Assembly: GCA_900620265.3 (NCBI GenBank)
Contig: UYNY03000023.1
Location: 1-60,233 of the forward strand
Length of the DNA: 60,233 nt
Direction of reading: 5' to 3'
Source: Nitrosopumilaceae archaeon
GTDB taxonomy: Archaea; Thermoproteota; Nitrososphaeria; Nitrososphaerales; Nitrosopumilaceae
Position 1 is the first letter of the stretch. Every line of letters begins with the position of its first letter. The notes beneath the pieces are model-generated. The model did no database searches. It was not told the origin of the DNA and saw only the letters and a program-made list of their open reading frames with translations. A program made the position numbers and the translations under genes. Below are positions 51,996 through 60,177 of this stretch, one piece after another.

Positions 51996-52854
51996 GATAC
52001 TCGAGTACGGGTTCATGCAGCGGGCGCTCCTCGCCGGCTCCGCCACGGCCGCGCTCTGCGCCGTGATGGGGCTCTTCATGGTGCTGCGCAGGTACTCGCT
52101 CTTCGGGGACGCGGTCGCGCACACGTCGTTCGGCGGCATAGCGGTCGGCATGGTGGCCGGCATCTACCCGTTCTGGACCGCGTACGCCGTCTCTGTGGCG
52201 AGCGCCATCCTGATAACGAGGATGCGCGAAAAGTTCCAGATATCCGGGGACGCGGCCGTCGCCGTGCTGCTCTCGTCGGGGATCGCCATCGGGCTCACGC
52301 TGATAAGCGTGTCGGGGTGGCCGCCGGCCACCGTCCTGGCGTTCCTCTTCGGCAGCATACTGCTGGTGGCGCCCGAGGAGGCGGCGCTCTCCGTCGGCCT
52401 CTCGGCCGCGCTGCTGCTCTGCGTCGTGGCGATATACAAGCCGCTCCTGTATACCACCTTCAACGAGAGGCAGGCGCGCGCGGCCGGGATACGGGCGGGC
52501 GCCATCAACTACGCCGCGGTGGTGATGGCCGGGATCACGGTGGTCACGTCGGTCCAGCTGGTCGGGGTGCTGCTCGTCTCGGCCCTCTTCGTCATACCGA
52601 ACGTCACGGCGATGATGTACGGGTACGGCTTTGCGAGGACCGCCGCGCTCTCCTCCTCGATAGCCGTCTCGGTGACGATCTCGGGGATCCTGCTCTCGTA
52701 CGTGCTGGACATCGCCCCGGCCGGCACCATCGTGCTGCTCTCCATCGGGTTCCTGGCCGCCACGCTGGGGCTGCGGTCCCTCAAGGTGATACCAAGGAGG
52801 GCAGGCGGCGCGCATCAGCTGCCGCTCTTGCAAAGAATAGCACGGAGGAGATGA
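51988..52854 (+). CDS. znuB: Metal ABC transporter permease, ZnuB type
   Basis: 288 residues with about eight to nine membrane helices. The ABC-3 family segments RRYSLFGDAVAHTSFGGIAVG and LLVSALFVIPNVTAM are clear. The hydrophilic C-terminus (KVIPRRAGGAHQLPLLQRIARRR) runs 74 nt into the end of the convergent CopC/CopD fusion gene. Third gene of the znuACB-type operon. Confidence 0.9.
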   Translation: MLEILEYGFMQRALLAGSATAALCAVMGLFMVLRRYSLFGDAVAHTSFGGIAVGMVAGIYPFWTAYAVSVASAILITRMREKFQISGDAAVAVLLSSGIAIGLTLISVSGWPPATVLAFLFGSILLVAPEEAALSVGLSAALLLCVVAIYKPLLYTTFNERQARAAGIRAGAINYAAVVMAGITVVTSVQLVGVLLVSALFVIPNVTAMMYGYGFARTAALSSSIAVSVTISGILLSYVLDIAPAGTIVLLSIGFLAATLGLRSLKVIPRRAGGAHQLPLLQRIARRR

Positions 52855-55471
52855 TGCCGGCGGCCATCAGGGGGCCGGCAAGCCCATAGTACGGGATGTC
52901 AAGCGGGGCCGCCCGCGGCGCCCGGGCGGGCGCCTCTGAGACCGCGACATGCCCGAGCGCGTTTGTCTTTTGCTCGACGAACCAGACGTCCCCGTCCCCG
53001 TCGGCCGCTATGAACTGGACGAACGAGGACTCTGCGGGCCCCTGTATCTGGCGGACGCCGCCCCCGGACGGGTCGTGCACGCCGAGCTCGTCCACCTCGT
53101 GCTGGGCAAACCAGACGTTCCCGTACCTGTCGAGCGCCATGCCGAACGGGAGCGAGTCGGGGTTGGGGACGGCCACCCTGCCGAACCTGTCAAGCACCGT
53201 GTCATAGGAGGCCAGCGAGGCGCCCCCGTGCTCTGAGATCCAGAGCGTGCCGCCGTCAAACAGCAGCGCCTCGGGCGCGTTGAGCCCGGCGTCGGCCTCG
53301 CTGTACTCGAGGGTGTCCGGGTTGACCACCCCCAGCGAGCCGGACCCGCTGCCCGTATACCAGATGCCGCCCCCCGGCCCCTCTGCCAGGGCGAACGGGA
53401 GCGTGCCGCGCGGGAGAAAGACGGTGTCAAACCCGCCCGTGCCCGGATCATACCTTGCAAGCACGTCCTTGTTTATGATGGATGTCCAGACGGCCCCCGT
53501 GCCGTCGACCAGCAGGGATATCGGCGTGTTGGCGCTGGCGCCGCCCTGGAAGGGGATCTCCGTGTACGCCCCGTCCGCGCCAAGGCGCCCGATCCCGTTG
53601 CCCGGCGTGTCGACGTACCAGATAGCGCCGTCCGCGCCGGCGCCAAGGAAGGTCGTCGCCTGGCCGGCCGTCCCGTGGGACGTGAACGCGCCGGTCCCCG
53701 GGTCGAACTCCCATATGCGCGGCGCAGACGCGTCGCTTATCCAGATGCGGCCGTCGTGGTATACGGGGTGCAGCGGCATCGACGGCTCCGGCAGCTCGTA
53801 CCTGGTTACCGACGCGCGCACGTCGGAGAGCGCCGGCCTCGCCTCGACGTCCAGTATCACCGACTCGCTCGGCGACGCCGTGCGCCGCGCCTCGACGTCC
53901 AGCTGCCACGTGCCGGAGAACCCGAGGACGACCTCGGCCGAGTGGGACCGGCCCTCCCGGGCGACCTCCGCCTCGATGGGGGCGACCCCGCGCAGCGGGT
54001 TTGAGACCTTTATCCTCACGTCCGCAAGGTCGCCAAGCGGGGAGCCGTCCGGGCCGGACACGGCGACGCGGACCGTGTTCGTGCCGCTTGAGAGCGGGGA
54101 TATCTCGACGTCAAAGCGGGCGCCGGCGGTGAACTCTGTAAGGTAGGCCACGCGCGGCCCCTCGTACGCGTCCTGGGCCTCGCCGGCCGGCAGCGTCCCG
54201 TTGACCAGCAGGGCGACGACCCCGAGCAGGGCTATGCCCATCGCCGCGTCAACTCGCAGGGCGCGGCGCAGCGGGCGCCGCACCTGCCTGCCGGGGTCGC
54301 GCTCGGCCGCCCCCTGGACGCGCCTCTGGATCATGAACCCGGTGGCGGCCATCGCGCCGGCCAGCGCTATCTTTAGCGCGAGCAGCTGCCCGTACAGCGA
54401 GGAGGCGGCAAGCCCCAGGTCCGGCTCTAGGATCCACATCAGGGCGGGCCCGGTGACGAGCGCCGCGCCAAGCGACGCTATGAAGACCATCGAGAACCGC
54501 GGTATGACGGCAAGCATGGCGCGCTCGCCGAGCGCCGGGAGCACGGCGAACAGCATGTAGATGATGCCGCCTATCCAGGCGGCCGCGACGAGGTTGTGCA
54601 TGTAGTCGAGCGCGACGGCGGCAGGCTCGCCGGACGCCGCGCCGTGCCCGATGAGCGTGGTCGTCGATATGAGCGCCAGTGACAGCGCCAGCGGGATGGC
54701 CTGCGACCTTGCCGTGACGGGCCGCCTGTCCTGGGCGAACCACCACGCGATGAGGGCGGCCGTGAGGACCAGGCGCGCCACCAGGACCGACCCAAAGTAC
54801 GTGCCGGCCGTGTCAAGCAGCGTGGCGCCCAGCCGGCTGGCCTGGACGGCGATCATCAGCACGTCCGAGGCGAGCACCAGGACGATCCCGGCGCCGGCGA
54901 CGGCCATGTACCTGGAGTGGTGTGCGCGCGCCGCCTCTGCAATCTGGCCGCCGAGCGCGCCGGGCCTGCACCATATGAGCATGCACGAGATCAGCGCGCC
55001 GAGCACGACGGACTGGCCGACGAGCCCGGGGAACCTGGCGCCCGCCTCCGGCAGGAAGACGAGGTCGGCGCCGGCCCCCTCGAGCTGCCCCGGGTCCGCC
55101 ACGGCGCTGCCCACCGCGAAGAGGAACGCGTCGGGGACGAGGTGGCCGTCCACCTTTGAGAGCACCCTGCTTGACACCGTATAGACGCCGTCCTCTAGCG
55201 GCTCGGTGGCGACCGCGAGGGACGTCTCGCCCTCGTGGTACGTGGTGCCGCCCGTGTCGACCCGGTCCCCGGAGCTGTCAAGGACGCGCAGCTCGCTGAA
55301 CTCGATGTCGACGGGCTCCGAGTAGAATACTATGACGCGGTCGACGCCGGCCGGCGGGTTGGCCTCGAGGCTCGGTATTGTCCTCTCCGTGAACGGGTGG
55401 GCGGCCGCGTCGTGCGGGGCCGCCGCCAGGGCCAGCGCGGCCGCCAGCAGGGCCGCAAGTGCGCGGTTCAC
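52781..55471 (-). CDS. CopC-CopD-beta-propeller fusion protein
   Basis: 896 residues from GTG 55471, about 25 nt from CTGATATAG. Order: signal peptide (about 1-24, ending DAAAH); CopC-like beta domain with the N-terminal His after the cut and KVDGHLVPDAFLFAVG; CopD-like part with eight membrane helices (about 150-430; LVGQSVVLGALISCMLIW, VAAAWIGGIIYMLF); a beta domain; then a Vgb/NHL-like propeller (about 580-830) with IWYVDTPGNGIGRLG, IWYTGSGSGSLGVVN and VWFAQHEVDELGVHD repeats; and a last helix (YYGLAGPLMAAGIISSVLFF). Likely copper handling at the membrane. The fused propeller is unusual; a longer reading to 55627 has no signal peptide fit. Confidence 0.85.
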   Translation of the reverse strand: MNRALAALLAAALALAAAPHDAAAHPFTERTIPSLEANPPAGVDRVIVFYSEPVDIEFSELRVLDSSGDRVDTGGTTYHEGETSLAVATEPLEDGVYTVSSRVLSKVDGHLVPDAFLFAVGSAVADPGQLEGAGADLVFLPEAGARFPGLVGQSVVLGALISCMLIWCRPGALGGQIAEAARAHHSRYMAVAGAGIVLVLASDVLMIAVQASRLGATLLDTAGTYFGSVLVARLVLTAALIAWWFAQDRRPVTARSQAIPLALSLALISTTTLIGHGAASGEPAAVALDYMHNLVAAAWIGGIIYMLFAVLPALGERAMLAVIPRFSMVFIASLGAALVTGPALMWILEPDLGLAASSLYGQLLALKIALAGAMAATGFMIQRRVQGAAERDPGRQVRRPLRRALRVDAAMGIALLGVVALLVNGTLPAGEAQDAYEGPRVAYLTEFTAGARFDVEISPLSSGTNTVRVAVSGPDGSPLGDLADVRIKVSNPLRGVAPIEAEVAREGRSHSAEVVLGFSGTWQLDVEARRTASPSESVILDVEARPALSDVRASVTRYELPEPSMPLHPVYHDGRIWISDASAPRIWEFDPGTGAFTSHGTAGQATTFLGAGADGAIWYVDTPGNGIGRLGADGAYTEIPFQGGASANTPISLLVDGTGAVWTSIINKDVLARYDPGTGGFDTVFLPRGTLPFALAEGPGGGIWYTGSGSGSLGVVNPDTLEYSEADAGLNAPEALLFDGGTLWISEHGGASLASYDTVLDRFGRVAVPNPDSLPFGMALDRYGNVWFAQHEVDELGVHDPSGGGVRQIQGPAESSFVQFIAADGDGDVWFVEQKTNALGHVAVSEAPARAPRAAPLDIPYYGLAGPLMAAGIISSVLFFARAAADARRLPSLVSP

Positions 55472-55557
55472 GCCGCCCCCGGGCCGGCCCCCTATATCAG
55501 CTGATAAACCGGCGGGGGGCCGCGGATGCCTCCTGCCAGGGGCCTGCCCGCGCCGTG

Positions 55558-56460
55558 CTAGGACAGCTTGGAGGCGAACTCGGCCCTGTGCGCCGGATCC
55601 GGCCTGCCGCGCCCCATCACGCGCCACAGCTCGTCATATGCCCGCATCGCCTCGTCCCTCGTCATGGCCGCCCTGTTGTTGCAGTACTGGAGGAACGCGA
55701 ACGAGTCGCTGGCCTCGATGCCGCGCCCGCGTATGACGCTGCGAGCCTTTTTATCATCAGTCAGGATCATCCGTTTTTCATGTATGTTGTCCTCCAACAT
55801 CAATATGGCCCAAATCAGCCCCCGTTCACCGGGATCCAGTTTTGTCAGGCGCTTATACAGCTTGTTTGATATGTTCCGTATCCTAGCTATCTGCATCATC
55901 CCATCCGGACCGGGCTGATATACATTGATGCCCATCCCGGCCATCATGTCGACGAACTCTTGGTGCCCCATGCCGGATATCTGGACGGACAGTCTGATAC
56001 TGGCCTTGTCTTTTTGGTACAGTGACCGTGCCGCCTCCACTCTGAACTCCTCGTATTCCCCGTACCTTTTGGACTTTTCGGCAAACTCCGGGTGCTGTGA
56101 GTAGGTATACGCGACGGCCTCCCTTTCGGTCATGTCATTCATCTGCATCTTCATGGCGGACATCACCTTCCTTACCGGGTCATCGGCCACGTCCCAGGCG
56201 CGTCTCGCCATCTCCATACCTTTGTCAGACAGCCGGAGCCGGCCGTCTCTGTCCTCGACTATGCCCCCCGATCTCCTCCACGACTCTAGCGCGCCGTGCA
56301 GCTCTTCGCTGTACGGGCCCGTCTCGTGGCTTGCAAACCGCAGCCCCGTGTCCGGGCGCCGCATGGAGACCATGAACATCTCCATCTGCAGGAACGCGGC
56401 GCTCTGGACGGGCTCGTTGGGCTTCCCCGTGCCGCCCGGCTGATACATGAACATGCACAT
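55558..56460 (-). CDS. Two-part protein: YwgA/DUF4065-like N-terminus and PIN-like C-terminus
   Basis: 300 residues from ATG 56460, preceded by GGAGG about 12 nt upstream; a TATA-like TTTTAACC lies about 45 nt upstream, so this is one of the few genes with a leader. Residues about 10-85 (SAAFLQMEMFMVS, ETGPYSEELHGALESWRRSGGI, LRLSDKGMEMAR) resemble the YwgA/DUF4065 helical group. Residues about 205-285 (LDPGERGLIWAILML, ILTDDKKARSVIRGRGI, RDEAMRAYDELWRVM) resemble the second half of a PIN RNase domain. The first acidic PIN motif was not found. It may be a self-contained toxin-antitoxin or RNA-cleaving protein; function unproved. Confidence 0.55.
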   Translation of the reverse strand: MCMFMYQPGGTGKPNEPVQSAAFLQMEMFMVSMRRPDTGLRFASHETGPYSEELHGALESWRRSGGIVEDRDGRLRLSDKGMEMARRAWDVADDPVRKVMSAMKMQMNDMTEREAVAYTYSQHPEFAEKSKRYGEYEEFRVEAARSLYQKDKASIRLSVQISGMGHQEFVDMMAGMGINVYQPGPDGMMQIARIRNISNKLYKRLTKLDPGERGLIWAILMLEDNIHEKRMILTDDKKARSVIRGRGIEASDSFAFLQYCNNRAAMTRDEAMRAYDELWRVMGRGRPDPAHRAEFASKLS

Positions 56461-56584
56461 ATGCCGCTCCGCCCTCCATGCGGGCCCCTTCCCCCGCAGC
56501 CGGTTAAAAGCATACCCGGCCCGCCGCCGCCCCGGGGCCCCGGCCACCCGAACATTATATAACGCCGCCCGCCCGGGGCCGCGC

Positions 56585-57223
56585 ATGAGGATCCACGCGG
56601 CCGTGGCGCTGCTTCTGGCCGCCGGCATGGCGGCCCCGGCGTACGCGCACACCACGGTGGTGGTGGGCCAGTACGAGATCGAGGCCGGCTGGGGGACGGA
56701 GCCGCCCATAGTGGGGATCAGGAACCAGCTGGTCTTCAAGGTGATAGAGCGCGGCGAGTCGGAGGGCACGTACAGCGGGATAACGGGCGCCTTTACGGAC
56801 ATCCGGGCGACCGCCGTGTTCGGGGGCGCCACCAAGGAGATCGTGATGAGCTCCGACCCGCGCCCGGGGTACTATTTCTCGCCGATAATACCCACAAAGA
56901 CGGGCAGCTACATGGTGGAGCTGGAGGGGCAGATCCAGGGGACGGCCGTGAGCGAGCTGATCCCGATCGAGGACGTGGAGCCGACGTCGCTGCTTGACTT
57001 TCCGCCCGCGGCCGGCGCGGGGTCGGCCGACGTCGAGGCGCTCAAGAACGCCGTCACGGCGCTCCAGCAGGACGTCCGGACGGGGGCGGCGGCCCCGGCG
57101 GCGGAGGGCGGAGCCCCGTACGACATTGCGATCCTGGGGCTGTCGATATCGGGGGCGGCGATCGTGCTGTCGGCAGTCGCGCTCGCGAGGCGGCGGCAGG
57201 GGCCCGCGGCGGCTGCGCCATAA
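56585..57223 (+). CDS. Secreted protein with C-terminal membrane anchor
   Basis: 212 residues. ATG 56585 is about 27 nt from ATTATATAAC (56554-56563). Signal peptide MRIHAAVALLLAAGMAAPAYA, followed by a beta domain starting HTTVVVGQYEIEAGW and with GYYFSPIIPTKTGSYMVELEGQI, a short coiled stretch (ADVEALKNAVTALQQDV) and a C-terminal helix (IAILGLSISGAAIVLSAVAL) ending ARRRQG. The mature protein beginning with His resembles copper-chaperone-type exported domains; a copper role is only suggested by neighbours. Confidence 0.7.
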   Translation: MRIHAAVALLLAAGMAAPAYAHTTVVVGQYEIEAGWGTEPPIVGIRNQLVFKVIERGESEGTYSGITGAFTDIRATAVFGGATKEIVMSSDPRPGYYFSPIIPTKTGSYMVELEGQIQGTAVSELIPIEDVEPTSLLDFPPAAGAGSADVEALKNAVTALQQDVRTGAAAPAAEGGAPYDIAILGLSISGAAIVLSAVALARRRQGPAAAAP

Positions 57224-57330
57224 GCGGACCGGGGGGCCGATCCCGGAGGTCTTGGTCAGTCTTCGCCCTCGAGCTTTCTTTCTATGTTGGTTCTTACCTT
57301 GAACTCGAAATTGATCAGATTTGGCTTGTT

Positions 57331-57546
57331 TTATTCTTCATCGTACTCAAATATGACCTTGCATATATTATCAGTCACATACCATCTCTTTGTACCAGTC
57401 CCGCATGACACCAAACCATCAAGTTCTCTGATGCTGTCAGCTTTGCCGATCTTTTCCATTAATTTTGTAACCATATCAGTTTGTTGATGCATTACTCTGA
57501 TGCCTATTAACTCGTGAATAAATCCCCGGGTTACTGTGAGTTCCAT
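57331..57546 (-). CDS. Small protein, possible RelE-like toxin of a two-gene locus
   Basis: 71 residues: FIHELIGIRVMHQQTDMVTKL, then IRELDGLVSCGTGTKRWYVTDNICKVIFEYDEE. The last part resembles the R-x-R-V-G-D-Y-R-V-I-Y-E-x-D-D-E core of RelE-type toxins, but the protein is short. ATG 57546 shares its A with the stop of the preceding 51-residue gene, the tight coupling usual for toxin-antitoxin pairs. After the TAA, the same frame continues as NKPNLINFEFKVRTNIERKL to a TGA at about 57258, so the gene may once have been longer. AT-rich. Confidence 0.5.
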   Translation of the reverse strand: MELTVTRGFIHELIGIRVMHQQTDMVTKLMEKIGKADSIRELDGLVSCGTGTKRWYVTDNICKVIFEYDEE

Positions 57547-57701
57547 CAGGAATTGAGTATGGCGAGGATCTTTCTCATCTTGTCTGCCGTCATTGGAATC
57601 TTCTCAGTACCGTGCCTTAGTGACTCCTCCACCAGTTCGGTATCTCTCTCGGTCCACCCGTTCCACGTCTTCCTGTCCCCCGGATCCACCTTGTCCTCCA
57701 T
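57546..57701 (-). CDS. Small acidic-basic protein, possible antitoxin
   Basis: 51 residues from ATG 57701, about 27 nt from the AT-rich TATA region ATTATATATTTATTTAA (57724-57740). Sequence: KVDPGDRKTWNGWTERDTE then LVEESLRHGTEKIPMTADKM and RKILAILNS. It is helical and charged, and its stop overlaps the next start (TGATG). The size, charge and coupling fit an antitoxin; no domain is recognised. Confidence 0.5.
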   Translation of the reverse strand: MEDKVDPGDRKTWNGWTERDTELVEESLRHGTEKIPMTADKMRKILAILNS

Positions 57702-57831
57702 GCCCCTCACGCATGATCGGGTGTATTATATATTTATTTAATACGTGGCGTGTGGCCATGGGCGTTCCAAGATATTCCCTGCAGGTGGCTGCGATCTAGG
57801 GCGATTGGGGAGATCTTGATCAGAGTCCCGC

Positions 57832-58041
57832 TCATGGAGGCGTCACTTGTAAAGGTATGATACGCTCTTTATCCTGCCATCCGGGTTGGCTCCGCCTTAC
57901 CACCTTCCTCGTGTTGCAGTCCGGGCGGGTGCACCTGAACCTGTACACCCTTACCTCAGGCGACTCCATCTCGTATACGCCCCTGACGGGCCTGCCCTCC
58001 GGTATCCCGTCCCTGCGGAACCTGTGCCTGCATGCCACCAT
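57832..58041 (-). CDS. Cys-pair mini-protein, copy 3
   Basis: 69 residues. The N-terminus ACRHRFRRDGIPEG and the core YRFRCTRPDCNTRKVVRRS align with the two copies at 28.3 and 28.9 kb. After that, the sequence differs (QPGWQDKERIIPLQVTPP). ATG 58041 is about 28 nt from GATATAGC (58064-58071). There is no DUF3800 gene beside this copy; the neighbours are a possible toxin-antitoxin pair. A small zinc-binding nucleic-acid-binding role is possible. Confidence 0.65.
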   Translation of the reverse strand: MVACRHRFRRDGIPEGRPVRGVYEMESPEVRVYRFRCTRPDCNTRKVVRRSQPGWQDKERIIPLQVTPP

Positions 58042-58170
58042 GGCCGGGCTCCGGCCCCCCCGGTGCTATATCCGGATCCCCCGCGGGCGGGGCCCGGGAT
58101 CACGCCTAGATCCGGCGATCAGCGGACAGGTCGGGAGGGTTTTTATACGACCCTGATCCGGGCCGGGGCG

Positions 58171-59292
58171 TTGAAGGCGGCCATGGTCTCCCTCTTGGCG
58201 GTACTGGCAGTTACCGTTGGTGTCGTAGGTCCTGCGTTTGCGGACCATCCGGAGGTCAGGATCAAGAGCGAGGGCGGTACCAGCACGGCCTGCGTCGAGA
58301 CCGATACCTGCTTTGAGCCGAGCTCCGTCACCGTGGAGGTCGGAGCCACCGTCATAATGGAGAACACGGAATCGCCGGACATACCGATACTGCACACCTT
58401 TACGCATGGCGAGGCGCCGCCAAACCAGCTGCCCGCCGACGAGAGGGCGTTTGATTCAGGGTTCCTGGCAGCCGGCCAGTCCTACGAGTGGGTCCCGGAC
58501 ACGCCGGGCGAGTACCCGTACTTTTGCCTTGCACACCCGTGGATGCTCGGCATGATCACGGTGGTGGCAGCCGGTGAGACGCACGGGGACGGGATGACCG
58601 CCTCGAACGAGAACACCAACATGTCCGACGAGCCCGATCCAAGCATGGAGGCCGACGGGAACATGGAGGCCATGCAGGAGGGCGAGAACATGGGCGACGC
58701 GATGCCGGGGGACGGCATGGAGCAGATGCAGGAGGGTGAGGCGATGTCAGGTGACGGCATGATGGATGGTGAGATGATGGGCGGCATGGAGATGACCGAC
58801 GAGGAGCGTATGATGATGGACGAGATGATGGCGGGCATGGTACACGAGCTGGCGGGCGGCGAGCTGATGGTCGCAGTCGACGTCCACTCCGAGGGCTCCG
58901 CCGCCGGCGACCAGGTCCCGGTGACAGTCGCCATCGTCAGTCCCGGCAATGCGGGCGCGATGATGCACTATAACTACCGCGTAACCGCGATGCAGATGGG
59001 CGAGATGGTAATCGACGAGACTGTCCACTCGCACGACGGCGTCATGGAGGGCGACCTTACAACGGCTCCGCTGCCGGCCGCCATATCCGGTGACGCCCCG
59101 CTGGACGTCAGCGTCGAGTTCCTCGGCTTTGGAATCCCCGGCGAGGGCGAGTTTACCGGGCCGGGCATAGGCGAGATGGCCCAGATACAAGAGGTGCCAG
59201 AGTTCGGCGTGATAGCAGTGGTGGTCCTGGGCGCGGCCGTGGTAGCAGTCATCGCGGTCACCTCTAGGTCAAGGATCACGCTTACCGCCTGA
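58171..59292 (+). CDS. Surface cupredoxin with Met-rich linker and PEFG-CTERM tail
   Basis: 373 residues from TTG 58171, about 27 nt from TTTTTATAC; ATG 58183 is an alternative. Signal peptide (SLLAVLAVTVGVVGPAFA). Plastocyanin-like domain with the type 1 copper ligands His75 (ILHTFTHG), Cys119, His122 and Met125 (YFCLAHPWMLG). The linker (about 145-225) is packed with Met, Asp and Glu (GDGMMDGEMMGGMEM) and could bind more copper. A second beta domain follows, then VPEFGVIAVVVLGAAVVAVIAV plus SRSR, the PEFG-CTERM signal. Likely a blue copper electron carrier fixed to the cell surface, fitting an ammonia oxidiser. Confidence 0.92.
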   Translation: MKAAMVSLLAVLAVTVGVVGPAFADHPEVRIKSEGGTSTACVETDTCFEPSSVTVEVGATVIMENTESPDIPILHTFTHGEAPPNQLPADERAFDSGFLAAGQSYEWVPDTPGEYPYFCLAHPWMLGMITVVAAGETHGDGMTASNENTNMSDEPDPSMEADGNMEAMQEGENMGDAMPGDGMEQMQEGEAMSGDGMMDGEMMGGMEMTDEERMMMDEMMAGMVHELAGGELMVAVDVHSEGSAAGDQVPVTVAIVSPGNAGAMMHYNYRVTAMQMGEMVIDETVHSHDGVMEGDLTTAPLPAAISGDAPLDVSVEFLGFGIPGEGEFTGPGIGEMAQIQEVPEFGVIAVVVLGAAVVAVIAVTSRSRITLTA

Positions 59293-59458
59293 TCATACCA
59301 AGGACCCACCCAGTGTCTTTTCATTGGTTCCTTTGCCAAATCCGGTTCCGGCGCCGATTCTGCGATGCGGATACAAGGACAATCCCCCGGGCTGGAGATA
59401 ATTGGGCGCGGCATCATGGGCCCGCATGCTTTTAATGCCTCCTTTTTCCACCTGGCTC

Positions 59459-59587
59459 GTGGACCCATTCAAGCCCGGCTGGCTTTACAGGCTGGCAGAG
59501 GAGAACGAGAAAGAATGTGAAAAGATCCCCCGGTGGCAAAAGGACATGGTAAGGAGGGTTCTAAAACACGACGATGGCGGCGAGTAA
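59459..59587 (+). CDS. Small charged hypothetical protein
   Basis: 42 residues from GTG 59459, about 26 nt from CTTTTAATG (59429-59437); ATG 59425 would add a hydrophobic stretch. It reads DPFKPGWLYRLAEENEKECEK then IPRWQKDMVRRVLKHDD: highly charged and helical with two Trp, no membrane segment. No family recognised. The good promoter spacing is the main support. Confidence 0.45.
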   Translation: MDPFKPGWLYRLAEENEKECEKIPRWQKDMVRRVLKHDDGGE

Positions 59588-59631
59588 GGCACCGCCGGAT
59601 CCGGCACGGCCTGACCCGCGCCCGTCCAGGT

Positions 59632-59639
59632 AAAAAAAA
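59632..59639 (-). terminator. T-run after the gene at 59654-60028
   Basis: Eight T on the minus strand about 15 nt after the stop codon, no strong stem; fits the T-run termination used by archaea. Confidence 0.55.
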
Positions 59640-59653
59640 TGGGGAGTGGGCCC

Positions 59654-60028
59654 TCAGGCCCTCTCCATCCACTCACAGTCCTCGGCGGCCTTTGGGGCTC
59701 CCTGCGCATAGACGGTGCTGTCGTCCTGCGGCCCCGGCTCGGAGTGGGCCTGGCCCTCCTCCACGTCGGGACCTGCCGCGTCAAGATCCCTCTGGATCTC
59801 CGCCTCCGTCCACTCTGGCTCCTGCAGCGTGTCGATCATCTCGAACTCGTCTGCGGGGTCAGGCGAATCGGAGGGGCTCGGGTTCTCGAACGAGGCCGGC
59901 TCCCCGCCGTCGTCGTTGACGTAGACCATCCTCTCGGGCCCCTCGGACGCCTCTGCAACCAGCGTGGATGCCGAGGCGCCGAGCGCTGCCGCCGCCACCA
60001 GAAAGATGCCGGCAATCGTCGCCTTCAT
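59654..60028 (-). CDS. Small secreted acidic protein
   Basis: 124 residues from ATG 60028, about 27 nt from GTTTTATCC. The signal peptide (MKATIAGIFLVAAAALGAS) is followed by a low-complexity, very acidic Pro/Ser/Asp/Glu-rich chain (NPSPSDSPDPADEFEMID, DAAGPDVEEGQAHSEPG) ending EDCEWMERA. Probably unstructured and extracellular; function unknown. Confidence 0.6.
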   Translation of the reverse strand: MKATIAGIFLVAAAALGASASTLVAEASEGPERMVYVNDDGGEPASFENPSPSDSPDPADEFEMIDTLQEPEWTEAEIQRDLDAAGPDVEEGQAHSEPGPQDDSTVYAQGAPKAAEDCEWMERA

Positions 60029-60168
60029 GGATGACGCATGCGCCGTCACCGGATAAAACCCCTTTGCGCCCGCGCCGGATCCGGGCGGGCGCCCGCGCCG
60101 GGGGCCCCCCGAGCTTACCCCCGCGGTACGTCCCGCACGGCGGACCCTGCCGTGTTCGGCGCGTTCGA

Positions 60169-60177
60169 CGTTTATAG
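60169..60177 (+). promoter_or_regulatory. TATA-like box near the right edge
   Basis: GTTTATAGA on the plus strand would start transcription near 60200, for a gene that lies beyond the window. Nothing else is supported in 60029-60233. Confidence 0.35.

Noticed and set aside
56463-56835. Extended N-terminus of the two-part PIN-like protein
   Set aside because: The extension is opposite the coding and promoter region of the divergent secreted gene and lacks any domain; ATG 56460 has a GGAGG just upstream.
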